Position numbers and translations under genes: made by a program. Below the pieces are notes generated by a model. The model searched no databases. It was not told the DNA's origin and saw only the letters and a list, made by a program, of their open reading frames with translations. A stretch of 64,000 nucleotides of DNA, taken from Haemophilus haemolyticus_L (GTDB lineage: Bacteria > Pseudomonadota > Gammaproteobacteria > Enterobacterales > Pasteurellaceae). The stretch lies in the NCBI RefSeq assembly GCF_003490595.1, contig NZ_QQGY01000005.1, positions 1 through 64,000 of the forward strand, read 5' to 3'. Below, one piece after another: positions 16,332 through 24,603 of the stretch. The stretch's first letter is position 1. The number at the start of each line of letters is the position of its first letter.

Positions 16332-17537
16332 CTACTTTTCACTAATTCCTTGTGAACAAGCATAAGCTGAGCTCCACGCCCACTGGAAATTATAGCCACC
16401 TAGCCAGCCCGTCACATCTAATACTTCACCAATAAAATATAAACCGCTTACTTGGTTGCTTTCCATTGTTTTAGAAGAAATTACTTTAGTATCCACACCG
16501 CCCATTGTCACTTCAGCCGTTCGATAGCCTTCCGTGCCATTTGGGGTAAATTCCCAGTGATGAATAAAATCCACCAGATTTTTTACCCGCACTTTGCTGA
16601 TGTTAGCGATAACTTCATCTTGCACAAGGCCTTGCTCAATCCAAAGCTCGACCAATTTTTTCGGAAGTAATCGAACCAAGATGGTTTTCAACATTTGTTT
16701 TGGCGAAGATTGTTTTGCTTGATTAATTTCCTCTTCCAAATTGTGGTTCGGTAATAAATCGATTTCCACTGACTCAGTGGGTTGCCAATAATTGGAAATT
16801 TGCAACACCGCAGGGCCTGAAATACCACGATGAGTAAATAAAAGCTGGTTGTGAAACGATTTTCCGCACTGCGCCGTGATCGTGACTGGTAAGCTAATAC
16901 CTGAAAGTGCGGTTAAAAATTTGTCTGTTTCTCGATAAGTAAAAGGCACTAAACTCGCACGTGGAGGAATAACGGGAATATCAAATTGTTCTGCGATTTG
17001 ATAGCCCAATGGCGTTGCACCAAGCCCAGGCATAGAAAGCCCACCTGTGGCAACAATCAAATTTTTACATTGCCATGGGGTTGAATTTACCTGTAAAACA
17101 AACCGCACTTTTTCATCATTTTGAATCCGTTCAACTTGAGAAACTTCGCTACGCAGTAAAATCTTAGCACCATATTTATCGCATTCAGATTTCAGCATTT
17201 CAACGATTTGTTCTGCGCCATCATCGCAAAATAATTGTCCCAATTCCTTTTCGTGATAAGCAATCCCCTGCTCCGTCACTAAAGAAATAAAATCCCAATT
17301 GGTATAACGAGCAAGAGCTGATTTGACGAAATGAGGATTTTGCGAAAGGTAATGAGCTGGCGTAACCTCTAAATTGGTGAAATTGCAAAATCCACCGCCC
17401 GACATCAAAATCTTACGTCCGATTTTTTTGCCGTTATCGAAAACTGTCACCGACTTGCCTAATTTAGCCAACTGTGCAGCGCAAAATAATCCTGCGGCAC
17501 CTGCACCAATAATAATATTTTCAGAATATTGGCTCAC
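16332..17537 (-). CDS. FAD-dependent oxidoreductase of the YhiN/HI0933 family
   Basis: This 401-residue flavoprotein has an N-terminal Rossmann motif, IIGAGAAGLFCAAQLAKLG (residues 9-27), the family motif GRKILMSGGGFCNFTN (40-55), and a C-terminal GGYNFQWAWSSAY. The family type structure is HI0933 of H. influenzae. The substrate is unknown, though related BaiN proteins act on bile acid intermediates. Its stop lies beyond the nrf operon, and it overlaps the end of the NrfF/G gene by 4 bp, so it is likely cotranscribed. Confidence 0.9.
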   Translation of the reverse strand: MSQYSENIIIGAGAAGLFCAAQLAKLGKSVTVFDNGKKIGRKILMSGGGFCNFTNLEVTPAHYLSQNPHFVKSALARYTNWDFISLVTEQGIAYHEKELGQLFCDDGAEQIVEMLKSECDKYGAKILLRSEVSQVERIQNDEKVRFVLQVNSTPWQCKNLIVATGGLSMPGLGATPLGYQIAEQFDIPVIPPRASLVPFTYRETDKFLTALSGISLPVTITAQCGKSFHNQLLFTHRGISGPAVLQISNYWQPTESVEIDLLPNHNLEEEINQAKQSSPKQMLKTILVRLLPKKLVELWIEQGLVQDEVIANISKVRVKNLVDFIHHWEFTPNGTEGYRTAEVTMGGVDTKVISSKTMESNQVSGLYFIGEVLDVTGWLGGYNFQWAWSSAYACSQGISEK

Positions 17538-18688
17538 GGATTTTGTCCTTTTTCACCACGTTGTAAAAAATCCAACATCTTCATTCGTTGAATAACTGAA
17601 CGACGATCCACTGCCGCATTACCAGAATCTAATAATTGCTGTAAATAGGCACTGGCTTGTTGGTATTGGCGATTTTCTAAGGCAATTGTCGCCAGCAAAG
17701 AAAGGCTAGATACTTCATTTTTATCTTTTGCCAAAGCCTCATTCAAAAGTTGTTCTACTTTTGGGGTCACTTGCTGGCCTGCTTGATAATAAAGTGCGGT
17801 GGCTGCCAAGCCTAAAATATTAGGTTTACTGCCTGATATTTTTTCCGCATTAGAATAAGCCACAAGCGCGCTATCAAATTCATTATTCTGCACATAGGCT
17901 TCCCCAAGTTGAAGCCAAGTTTCCGCATTATTCGGATCAGTTCGCAGTTTATTTTGGATCTTCTCAATCACATTTTCATTTTTATGTTCATCATTCATTT
18001 CAACATTTTGATTATGTTGCTCAATCATTGATTGCTCGCCTTGTTGAACACGACTAAAACGATCAAGAGAAAAATAATAAGCGGTTGGAATAGCGATGAG
18101 TAAAGTAAAAAGCACAAAATAAATTTTGCTATTCACTTTTCCCCTAGAAAGTTTACTTGGCTCCCCTTGCTTGCGGGGGGAGCTGCCAAAGGCTGAGGGG
18201 GGAAAAATTATTTCATCATTCTCTAGTTGTTGTGCAACCACTTTTTCTGAAAACTGTTTTTTTCTATTTGAAAAATAAAGCAATGCGGCAGCTAAAATTA
18301 AAAGAGCGACTGGCAACAGCCACAATAACGCCGTATTCCATTTGAACGGTGGTTTATAATTCACAAAATCACCAAATCTAGCGGTCATTTGATCGATAAT
18401 TTGCTGATTACTTTTGCCCTCATCCACCATTTTGTACACTTCAAGACGCAAGTCATACGCAATAGGTGAATTAGATTCCACCAAATTTTGGTTTTGACAT
18501 TGTGGACAGCGTAAAGATTTTGCCAACTCTACGGCGCGAGTACGATCATCTTGATTTTGGAATTGATAGGTATCCACCATTTCCGCTTGGGCGAATAAGG
18601 AAAATGCGAATAAAAGTGCGGTCGCAAAAAAGACTGTTTTTTGAACCAGAATAAAACCGCGAGTAAAAATATCTAATATGCTTTTCAT
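17534..18688 (-). CDS. NrfF-NrfG (CcmH-type) fusion, cytochrome c haem lyase subunit
   Basis: The 384-residue bitopic protein has an N-terminal signal segment, then a CcmH/NrfF domain with the redox pair C61-P-Q-C64 (RCPQCQNQN). A membrane helix follows near 115-140, then a TPR-type NrfG/CcmI domain to the end. It holds apocytochrome and reduces its CXXC or CXXCK motif for haem attachment by NrfE. Residues about 163-184, between the two halves, are encoded by a palindromic repeat insertion (18137-18203) and are probably not part of the ancestral protein. It overlaps dsbE by 4 bp. A general Ccm system elsewhere in the genome is known, so this set likely serves nitrite reductase NrfA. Confidence 0.88.
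   Translation of the reverse strand: MKSILDIFTRGFILVQKTVFFATALLFAFSLFAQAEMVDTYQFQNQDDRTRAVELAKSLRCPQCQNQNLVESNSPIAYDLRLEVYKMVDEGKSNQQIIDQMTARFGDFVNYKPPFKWNTALLWLLPVALLILAAALLYFSNRKKQFSEKVVAQQLENDEIIFPPSAFGSSPRKQGEPSKLSRGKVNSKIYFVLFTLLIAIPTAYYFSLDRFSRVQQGEQSMIEQHNQNVEMNDEHKNENVIEKIQNKLRTDPNNAETWLQLGEAYVQNNEFDSALVAYSNAEKISGSKPNILGLAATALYYQAGQQVTPKVEQLLNEALAKDKNEVSSLSLLATIALENRQYQQASAYLQQLLDSGNAAVDRRSVIQRMKMLDFLQRGEKGQNP
18137..18203. repeat. Palindromic repeat inserted in frame in the nrfFG gene
   Basis: The ~66-bp segment begins TTTTCCCC and ends GGGGGGAAAA. It has an inner palindrome, GGCTCCCC with GGGGGGAGC, around TTGCTTGC. Its G+C is far higher than its surroundings. Its length is a multiple of three and it leaves the frame open. 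It resembles REP-type or MITE-type repeats (tags such as CTGCCAAAGGCTGAGG). Confidence 0.6.
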
Positions 18689-19215
18689 TTGTTCTTCAAT
18701 GCTTCAATTTTGGGCAAAAATACCGTTTGCCAAGTTTCTTTATCCAGTAAACCTGAATGGCGATAACGAATCACACCATTTTCATCCACAAGATAAGTTT
18801 CTGGTGCGCCATCCACGCCTAATTTTAATCCCAATTCCCCATGACTATCATCAATGGTTAAGATGAACGGATTGCCCATTCTCTTAAGCATTTCAATGCC
18901 ATTTTGCGGATTATCGCGATAATCTACGCCCACAATAGGCAACGTTTTTGAAATCTCAATTAACAGCGGATGTTCTTCTTTGCAATAACCACACCAACTG
19001 CCCCACACATTTAATAAAAATGGCTGTTTAGGAAAATCCTTCGGGCTTACGATTTGTGATGGCTCATGTAAATTAGCCTGATAAAACTCTGGAACAGGTT
19101 TATCAATTAAAGCCGACGCAATTTTTTTCGGATCTTGATTTAACCCAGCAATTAGTAATATACACACTCCTAAAAGCACAAAGAGCGGTGCAAAAAAGAT
19201 AAGTTTTTTGTTCAT
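18685..19215 (-). CDS. dsbE: DsbE/CcmG-type thioredoxin, cytochrome c biogenesis
   Basis: This 176-residue protein has one N-terminal membrane anchor (residues 5-25) and a periplasmic thioredoxin domain with WGSWC75GYC78 and the cis-proline loop DGAPETY. It reduces the haem-binding cysteines of apocytochrome c, probably with the NrfF partner encoded next. It overlaps both neighbours by 1-4 bp, so the three genes are translationally coupled. Confidence 0.93.
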   Translation of the reverse strand: MNKKLIFFAPLFVLLGVCILLIAGLNQDPKKIASALIDKPVPEFYQANLHEPSQIVSPKDFPKQPFLLNVWGSWCGYCKEEHPLLIEISKTLPIVGVDYRDNPQNGIEMLKRMGNPFILTIDDSHGELGLKLGVDGAPETYLVDENGVIRYRHSGLLDKETWQTVFLPKIEALKNK

Positions 19216-21122
19216 TATTTTTCCTGTTTTCTGCGTAATCCGAAAACGCTACAAAGTGCGCCAAAGGCCATTAAAATACCGCCAGCCCAAAGCCAACGAA
19301 TCAGCGGTTTATAATGTAAGCGGAAAGTAAATTCTCCTTTGCCGAGAGAATCGCCCATCACAATATATAAATCGCCCCAGAAACCGCCATCAAGCCCCAC
19401 TTCGCTCATTGTCATTGTACGCACATCGTAATAGCGGCGCTCTGGGATAATTTCTGCATAAGGTTTACCATTTTCAGTTACGTCAAAAAAGGCAACTTCT
19501 GCCGTAAAGTTCGGACCGATTTCATTAGAAAATTGACGATAGTGAAATTCATATTGCCCCAACTTTTGACTTTGTTGCGGCGCTAAACGCACACCAATTT
19601 CACTGCCAAAATAACCGCTCATCACCGCACCAATGGTCACAATTGCCACGCCACTGTGCGCTAAAATCATACCAAATTGAGACAAACGAATTTGTCGCCA
19701 ATTTTGCCATAACGTGACGAATAAAAGCCAAATCGCAAGAGTTAATAACACAAAGGCGAAAGCGTGAAAATTCAACGCAGAATTATGGCGTAGCTGTTGC
19801 CAAATCATCAAGCCAGCAAGAATTAAAGACGGAATAAGCAACCATACACAACGTATCAATAATACGCGCTCAAATTGCACCCAACGTATGGTAAGTGAAA
19901 TCACCATTAGGATTAAAATCGCTGTAATAATTGGGAAGAAAATACTATTAAAATAAGGACTTCCCACCGAAATTGAGCCCCAATTCATCGCTTGGAATAA
20001 CATCGGGTAAAAGGTGCCTAAAAAGGTGGAAACAGTGGCAATAGTCAGCAAAATATTCAGTAATAAAATGCCACCCGATTTAGAAACAAACTGAAACTTC
20101 ACCGCACTTTCTGATGAACTGCCCGCACGCAAAGCGAATAAACCAAAGGCTAACACTGTCAAAACAAAGAAAATTAATAACAACACATAACCGCGCGTGT
20201 TATCCAATGCAAAAGCATGTACAGAAGTGAGTGCGCCAGAACGAACAATAAACGTGCCTAATACGCTAAAGGCAAAAGCAAGCAAAGAAAAAAGCGTAGT
20301 CCAATAACTAAATATGCCTTGTTTTTCCGTCGCCATTAAACTGTGTAATAACGCCAAACCAAGCAACCAAGGCATTAAAGAAGCATTTTCTACGGGATCC
20401 CAGAACCACCAACCGCCCCAGCCGAGTTCGTAATATGCCCACCACGCTCCAAGCACAATGCCAATGGTTAAAAACAACCAAGAAACCAACACCCAGCCAC
20501 GCATTGAACGTGAAATTTGTCGTGCAGATTGGTTATAAATCAATGCACTCAAACTCATCGCAAAATTCACCGAAAAGCCCACATAACCAACATATAACAA
20601 AGGTGGATGAAAAATAAGTCCCACATCTTGCAACATTGGATTGAGATCGCGCCCTTCTGCGGGTGCTGGGAAAATGCGTCCAAATGGATTGGAATAAAAT
20701 AAAATAAACACCGCAAAGCCAAAACAAATCAATCCCAATAAAGATAAAGATTGAGCTGAAAAAGTGCGGTCATTTTTTCGATTAAAAAAAGCAAAGGCAG
20801 CAAGCCATAAACTCAATGAAAATAACCAAAACAACATTGAACCTTCATGCCCGCCCCAAGTGGCAGCCACTTTAAAAAATGTAGGTAATTGGGAATTAGA
20901 ATGTGCCGCTACATATTCAAGGGTAAAGTCATCCACCGCAAAAGAATAAGCAAGTAAACCAATTGAGAACGTCGTCGCAAGGGTAAAAATATAACTAAGC
21001 GGCCAAGCGGCATTAATTAAAGTCGAATTTTTTTTGAGTAACCCAAATTGAGGCACTAACGCAAGAAAAAACGCGCTAGCTGTTGCGAGTAAAAGAAGGA
21101 AAAAGCCAAGTTCTGGGAGCAT
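19215..21122 (-). CDS. nrfE: Haem lyase subunit CcmF/NrfE
   Basis: This 635-residue inner-membrane protein has about 15 membrane segments and the tryptophan-rich haem-binding signature WGGWWFWDPVENASLMPWLL near residue 240. The residues HEGSM and VGYVGFSVNFA are also family marks. It joins haem to apocytochrome c. Here it leads the operon nrfE-dsbE-nrfFG-HI0933. Naming it nrfE rather than ccmF rests on context, since the operon is a partial set lacking ccmABCD. Confidence 0.92.
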   Translation of the reverse strand: MLPELGFFLLLLATASAFFLALVPQFGLLKKNSTLINAAWPLSYIFTLATTFSIGLLAYSFAVDDFTLEYVAAHSNSQLPTFFKVAATWGGHEGSMLFWLFSLSLWLAAFAFFNRKNDRTFSAQSLSLLGLICFGFAVFILFYSNPFGRIFPAPAEGRDLNPMLQDVGLIFHPPLLYVGYVGFSVNFAMSLSALIYNQSARQISRSMRGWVLVSWLFLTIGIVLGAWWAYYELGWGGWWFWDPVENASLMPWLLGLALLHSLMATEKQGIFSYWTTLFSLLAFAFSVLGTFIVRSGALTSVHAFALDNTRGYVLLLIFFVLTVLAFGLFALRAGSSSESAVKFQFVSKSGGILLLNILLTIATVSTFLGTFYPMLFQAMNWGSISVGSPYFNSIFFPIITAILILMVISLTIRWVQFERVLLIRCVWLLIPSLILAGLMIWQQLRHNSALNFHAFAFVLLTLAIWLLFVTLWQNWRQIRLSQFGMILAHSGVAIVTIGAVMSGYFGSEIGVRLAPQQSQKLGQYEFHYRQFSNEIGPNFTAEVAFFDVTENGKPYAEIIPERRYYDVRTMTMSEVGLDGGFWGDLYIVMGDSLGKGEFTFRLHYKPLIRWLWAGGILMAFGALCSVFGLRRKQEK

Positions 21123-21319
21123 AATGTCGTCGTTTTCTTCGTTGAGGTTCAGATTCGTCCATTGACGAGTTATTTACTAATTAAAAAAACACACGCCAAT
21201 TTAAATCCGTATTAAAGTGCATTTTTCTCACCCGAATTCTACCGAAAATCCTAAATTTTGCACGCAGTTTGTGATTCACTTCAATAGGATAAATATGATT
21301 TGTACGGTAGATTTTTCAC

Positions 21320-21348
21320 AAAAAAATAGCGCCCTATTGGCGCTATTC
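21320..21348 (-). terminator. Terminator of suhB
   Basis: AATAGCGCC (21325-21333) pairs with GGCGCTATT (21339-21347), followed on the minus strand by seven T. It lies 15 bp past the suhB stop and upstream of nrfE. Confidence 0.9.
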
Positions 21349-21362
21349 TAGTTATCGAAGAA

Positions 21363-22166
21363 TTAATTATTAAATTCAGCACCTAAACAAGGGCGAATTT
21401 TATTTAACATTTCTTTTATTACACGTGATGGTGCGGCGATGATATTTCCGCTGCGTAAGTAGCCGTTACCTGCATCAAAATCACAGACTAAGCCTCCTGC
21501 TTCACGCACGATTAAATCGCCAGCGGCACAATCCCATGCTTTTAAGCCCATTTCAAAATAACCATCAATACGGTTTGACGCTACATAGCATAAATCTAAT
21601 GCTGCAGAACCAGTGCGACGGAAATCCGCAGCATCTTCAATTAAGGCATTCATCATTGCAAATTGAGTTGGCATTAATTTTGGTTGTTTGAATGGGAAAC
21701 CAGTCGCTAAAATTGAACCTTGAATTTCACGTTTACTATCTACACGCAAACGTATTTCATTTAATTTTGCGCCTTCACCACGCACAGCGGTAAATAATTC
21801 ATTGCGGATTGGATCGTAAACAACCCCCACTTCAGTACGATTTTTTACACGAATTGCGATAGACACGGCAAAATGAGGAAGGCCCATCATAAAATTACGG
21901 GTACCATCTAGTGGATCAATCACCCATTGTACATCGCTATCTTTGCCTTCAAGCGCACCCGTTTCTTCACTGATGATGGTGTGATCAGGATAAGATTTAC
22001 GAATAATTTCAATGATTTCTGCTTCTGCCGCTTTATCAACGTTTGTCACATAATCATTAATACCTTTTTGTGTGCTTTCGATAGCATCACGGCGTTCATA
22101 ATTTTTAGCAATCACATTGCCCGCTTTTCGTGCCGCACGAATTGCGATATTTAACATTGGATTCAT
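21363..22166 (-). CDS. suhB: Inositol-1-monophosphatase family protein SuhB
   Basis: This 267-residue Mg-dependent phosphatase has the motifs EETGA (about residue 67), the Mg-binding WVIDPLDGTRNF (81-92), and WDCAAGDLIVREAGG near 212. In E. coli SuhB also acts in the rRNA antitermination complex. It is a single gene with its own terminator, divergent from the competence pseudopilin operon. Confidence 0.95.
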   Translation of the reverse strand: MNPMLNIAIRAARKAGNVIAKNYERRDAIESTQKGINDYVTNVDKAAEAEIIEIIRKSYPDHTIISEETGALEGKDSDVQWVIDPLDGTRNFMMGLPHFAVSIAIRVKNRTEVGVVYDPIRNELFTAVRGEGAKLNEIRLRVDSKREIQGSILATGFPFKQPKLMPTQFAMMNALIEDAADFRRTGSAALDLCYVASNRIDGYFEMGLKAWDCAAGDLIVREAGGLVCDFDAGNGYLRSGNIIAAPSRVIKEMLNKIRPCLGAEFNN

Positions 22167-22277
22167 ATTTCCACCAGATTTTAAAGAACAGAAAAATTCC
22201 GCGCCATTATAGCGAGATTTGCCAAAATAACCAGTTGAAAATTATAAAACAATGGTTTTTATAGGTTTTCAGAAAAA

Positions 22278-22299
22278 GTTTGCGATACAGATCGCAAAA
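22278..22299 (+). promoter_or_regulatory. CRP-S site of the comNOPQ operon
   Basis: The palindrome GTTTGCGATA-CA-GATCGCAAAA matches the Sxy-dependent CRP-S consensus with the diagnostic TGCGA cores. It is 67 bp before the comN start. Competence regulation of this operon is known in H. influenzae. Confidence 0.85.
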
Positions 22300-22365
22300 A
22301 TAGCATGAAGTGATTTTTAGACTGATTATTTGCCATTAAAGTGCGGTAGAAGATTGGAGTGTTTT

Positions 22366-22884
22366 ATGCAGAAAGGTGTGACATTAGTAGAATTATTGAT
22401 TGGGCTAGCAATCATCAGCATTGCGCTGAGTTTTGCCGTGCCATTATGGCAAACGGATTCACCTAAAACGATTTTAGCCAAAGAGCAATATCGCCTGTAT
22501 TTATTTCTACGACAAATTCAGGCTCGGGCAGAAAATTCATCGGAAGTGTGGTTTTTACTTATCAATCGAAACCTTGCGACACAACAATGGTGCTTAACGG
22601 CACAAGTAAAAAACGATCAAACTTGCGATTGCTTAAACCCAACAAACTGCCCGAAAGAAACCTATGCTCATTTTTACTATCCTTATTTTCCTCAAAAAAC
22701 GATGATTCAAAGCCATTATATTTATCCCAAAGAAATCACGCGATTTTATGGGGCGCGTAATACCAGTGTCACTCGTTGTTTTATTCTACAAGCAGAAAAT
22801 GAACGTACATTATTTTCATTTTTCAATGTTGGCAGTATTCGTTTGAAAACCAATCAAGCGGCTAGTGCATGCAATCAATCATGA
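22366..22884 (+). CDS. comN: Competence pseudopilin ComN (PulG-like)
   Basis: This 172-residue protein has a type IV prepilin leader, MQKG|VTLVELLIGLAI, with Glu5 of the mature protein and a single N-terminal hydrophobic helix. PilD would cut after Gly4. It belongs to the minor pseudopilins that prime the DNA uptake pilus. The ATG at 22366 is chosen over an upstream one because it gives the canonical short leader. Several C-terminal cysteines may form disulfides. It is the first gene of comN-O-P-Q-recC and overlaps comO by ATGA. Confidence 0.9.
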   Translation: MQKGVTLVELLIGLAIISIALSFAVPLWQTDSPKTILAKEQYRLYLFLRQIQARAENSSEVWFLLINRNLATQQWCLTAQVKNDQTCDCLNPTNCPKETYAHFYYPYFPQKTMIQSHYIYPKEITRFYGARNTSVTRCFILQAENERTLFSFFNVGSIRLKTNQAASACNQS

Positions 22885-23597
22885 AAACATTATTAAAAGG
22901 GCAAACCCTATTAGCACTGATGATTTCGCTAGCATTGTCGTCTTTATTATTGCTAAGCATTTCGCATTTTTATGTGCAAATACAAAGGCAAAACCAACAT
23001 ATGTTATTGCATTTAAAACTACAAGCAGAATTACAACGAACATTACAGCTCATCGGTAAAGATCTTCGTCGATTAGGATTTAGAGCATTAAATACAAAAG
23101 CAACAGAAAGTAATTTATCTTTATTTGAATTAGATGAACAAGGCACTGCCATTTTCATTAGCCAAGAAGATAACGCACTACCTAATAGCTGCGTGTTGTT
23201 CTTTTATGATTTAAATAAAAATGGATGTATTGGCAAAGATTCGCCAAAAACCTGTATGAAAAATGGGAAAAATACCTCCAAAAACAGTACAGAAGAATTA
23301 TTCGGTTATAAAGTGAGTAACAAAATGATAAAAACCAAACTGACTTATCAAAGTGTTATTCCAACTAATTGCACAGCAGAAACTTGTAAACGTGCTTTTC
23401 AACAAACCGCTTGCAACGCAGGAGGCGGTTGGACAGATTTATTAGATAACAATGAATACGAAGTCACTACCCTACAATTTAATTGGTTAATTGAAGGCAA
23501 AGGATTAGAAATCAAGCTAAAAGGAAATTTAAAACAAGCCCCAAACATCAGTTATGAAACATCCCTTGTCGTTGCGCTCTGGAATCAAAAACAATGA
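22881..23597 (+). CDS. comO: Competence pseudopilin ComO
   Basis: This 238-residue protein has a prepilin leader (MKTLLKG|QTLLALM) with a hydrophobic helix. It lacks the usual Glu5, as do some GspK/PilW-like minor pilins. The start at 22881 is chosen for the ATGA overlap with comN. Cysteine pairs in CIGKDSPKTC and NCTAETCKRAFQQTAC suggest disulfides. It acts with ComN, P and Q in transformation. Confidence 0.85.
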   Translation: MKTLLKGQTLLALMISLALSSLLLLSISHFYVQIQRQNQHMLLHLKLQAELQRTLQLIGKDLRRLGFRALNTKATESNLSLFELDEQGTAIFISQEDNALPNSCVLFFYDLNKNGCIGKDSPKTCMKNGKNTSKNSTEELFGYKVSNKMIKTKLTYQSVIPTNCTAETCKRAFQQTACNAGGGWTDLLDNNEYEVTTLQFNWLIEGKGLEIKLKGNLKQAPNISYETSLVVALWNQKQ

Positions 23598-24277
23598 GAA
23601 TACAAAAAGGCATTATTACGCTGACTATTCTGATTTTTATTTCAGGTTTATTAACCGTAATCTTATTGTTGGATGACAGTCATTTAAGTTTTTTTCGTGC
23701 GCAACAAAATCAACGAAAACACTATGTGGAAAGAACATTACAACTGCAAAACATGACAGAGGAGAAAAAACAAACTGCCTGCCTTGATTTACCGTTAAAT
23801 AATAATGAAAGTGTAAAGCAAATCAGCATCACGCTTGATGGTGCTGCCGATGCCATTCAATATTTTCTTTGGTGTGAAAGAATGAGCCTATTTAAAAAAT
23901 CTCCTACAAAAGGCGATAATCAAGGTGCATTGAAAGATTTTATTCACACAGAAAAACTAGCGGATTTTCGACTGCACTTTTCTTCCCTGCCCAAGATTTT
24001 AAACGCGAATAAAACCCCTAAACTTTATTGGTTTTCAGATTTTCAAGCGGAAATTGAAATTAATGGCACCGTGTCTGCCGTATTAATTGCGGAGGGAGAT
24101 TTAAAACTAACGGGCAAAGGAAAGATTAGTGGCGCAGTGATCACCAACGGAAATCTAACTTTAGATGGAGTGACGTTGGCCTATGGAAAACCTGTCGTAA
24201 CAACCTTAGTGCAACAATATAGTCAGTGGCAGTTGGCAGAAAAAAGTTGGAGTGATTTTAATGTTCCAGATGAATAA
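23594..24277 (+). CDS. comP: Competence protein ComP (PilX/PulK-like)
   Basis: This 227-residue protein has a prepilin-type leader (MRIQKG|IITLTILIF), also without Glu5. The C-terminal part contains short beta-type repeats (GDLKLTGKGKISGAVITNGN). It overlaps comO by ATGA and comQ by 17 bp, so it is translationally coupled. Confidence 0.83.
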   Translation: MRIQKGIITLTILIFISGLLTVILLLDDSHLSFFRAQQNQRKHYVERTLQLQNMTEEKKQTACLDLPLNNNESVKQISITLDGAADAIQYFLWCERMSLFKKSPTKGDNQGALKDFIHTEKLADFRLHFSSLPKILNANKTPKLYWFSDFQAEIEINGTVSAVLIAEGDLKLTGKGKISGAVITNGNLTLDGVTLAYGKPVVTTLVQQYSQWQLAEKSWSDFNVPDE

Positions 24278-24557
24278 AGGCATGTCGCTCACTACCCTAT
24301 TATTTTCCTTGGCTTTATTTAGCGTTTTATTTATTGCTTTCAATCAATGGACGGCAAGCCAAAGAAAAAGTGCGGTGAAAACTTATCAAGATTTTCAGGC
24401 GATACAGATTGCGGAGAATCAAGCTCAACGCCAATTTTTAGGGTTAGCTTGTGAACAATTAATACAACAAAATAGTTTAACTTTTCGTGTTCAATGTCAA
24501 AACGAACGCGTCATTGTACGCTATCCGATGGGTGAAATTTCGATAAAAACTAAGTAG
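24261..24557 (+). CDS. comQ: Competence pseudopilin ComQ
   Basis: This 98-residue small pseudopilin has the leader MFQMNKG|MSLTTLLFSLAL. ATG 24261 has a well-placed GGAG (TTGGAGTGATTTTA), unlike ATG 24270, which starts inside the leader and lacks an RBS. A USS lies inside the gene at about 24369. It ends 46 bp before recC. Confidence 0.82.
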   Translation: MFQMNKGMSLTTLLFSLALFSVLFIAFNQWTASQRKSAVKTYQDFQAIQIAENQAQRQFLGLACEQLIQQNSLTFRVQCQNERVIVRYPMGEISIKTK

Positions 24558-24603
24558 AATGACCTTGTCTTTTTCTAGATTAAATCATCAAAAGGTCGCC
24601 ATT

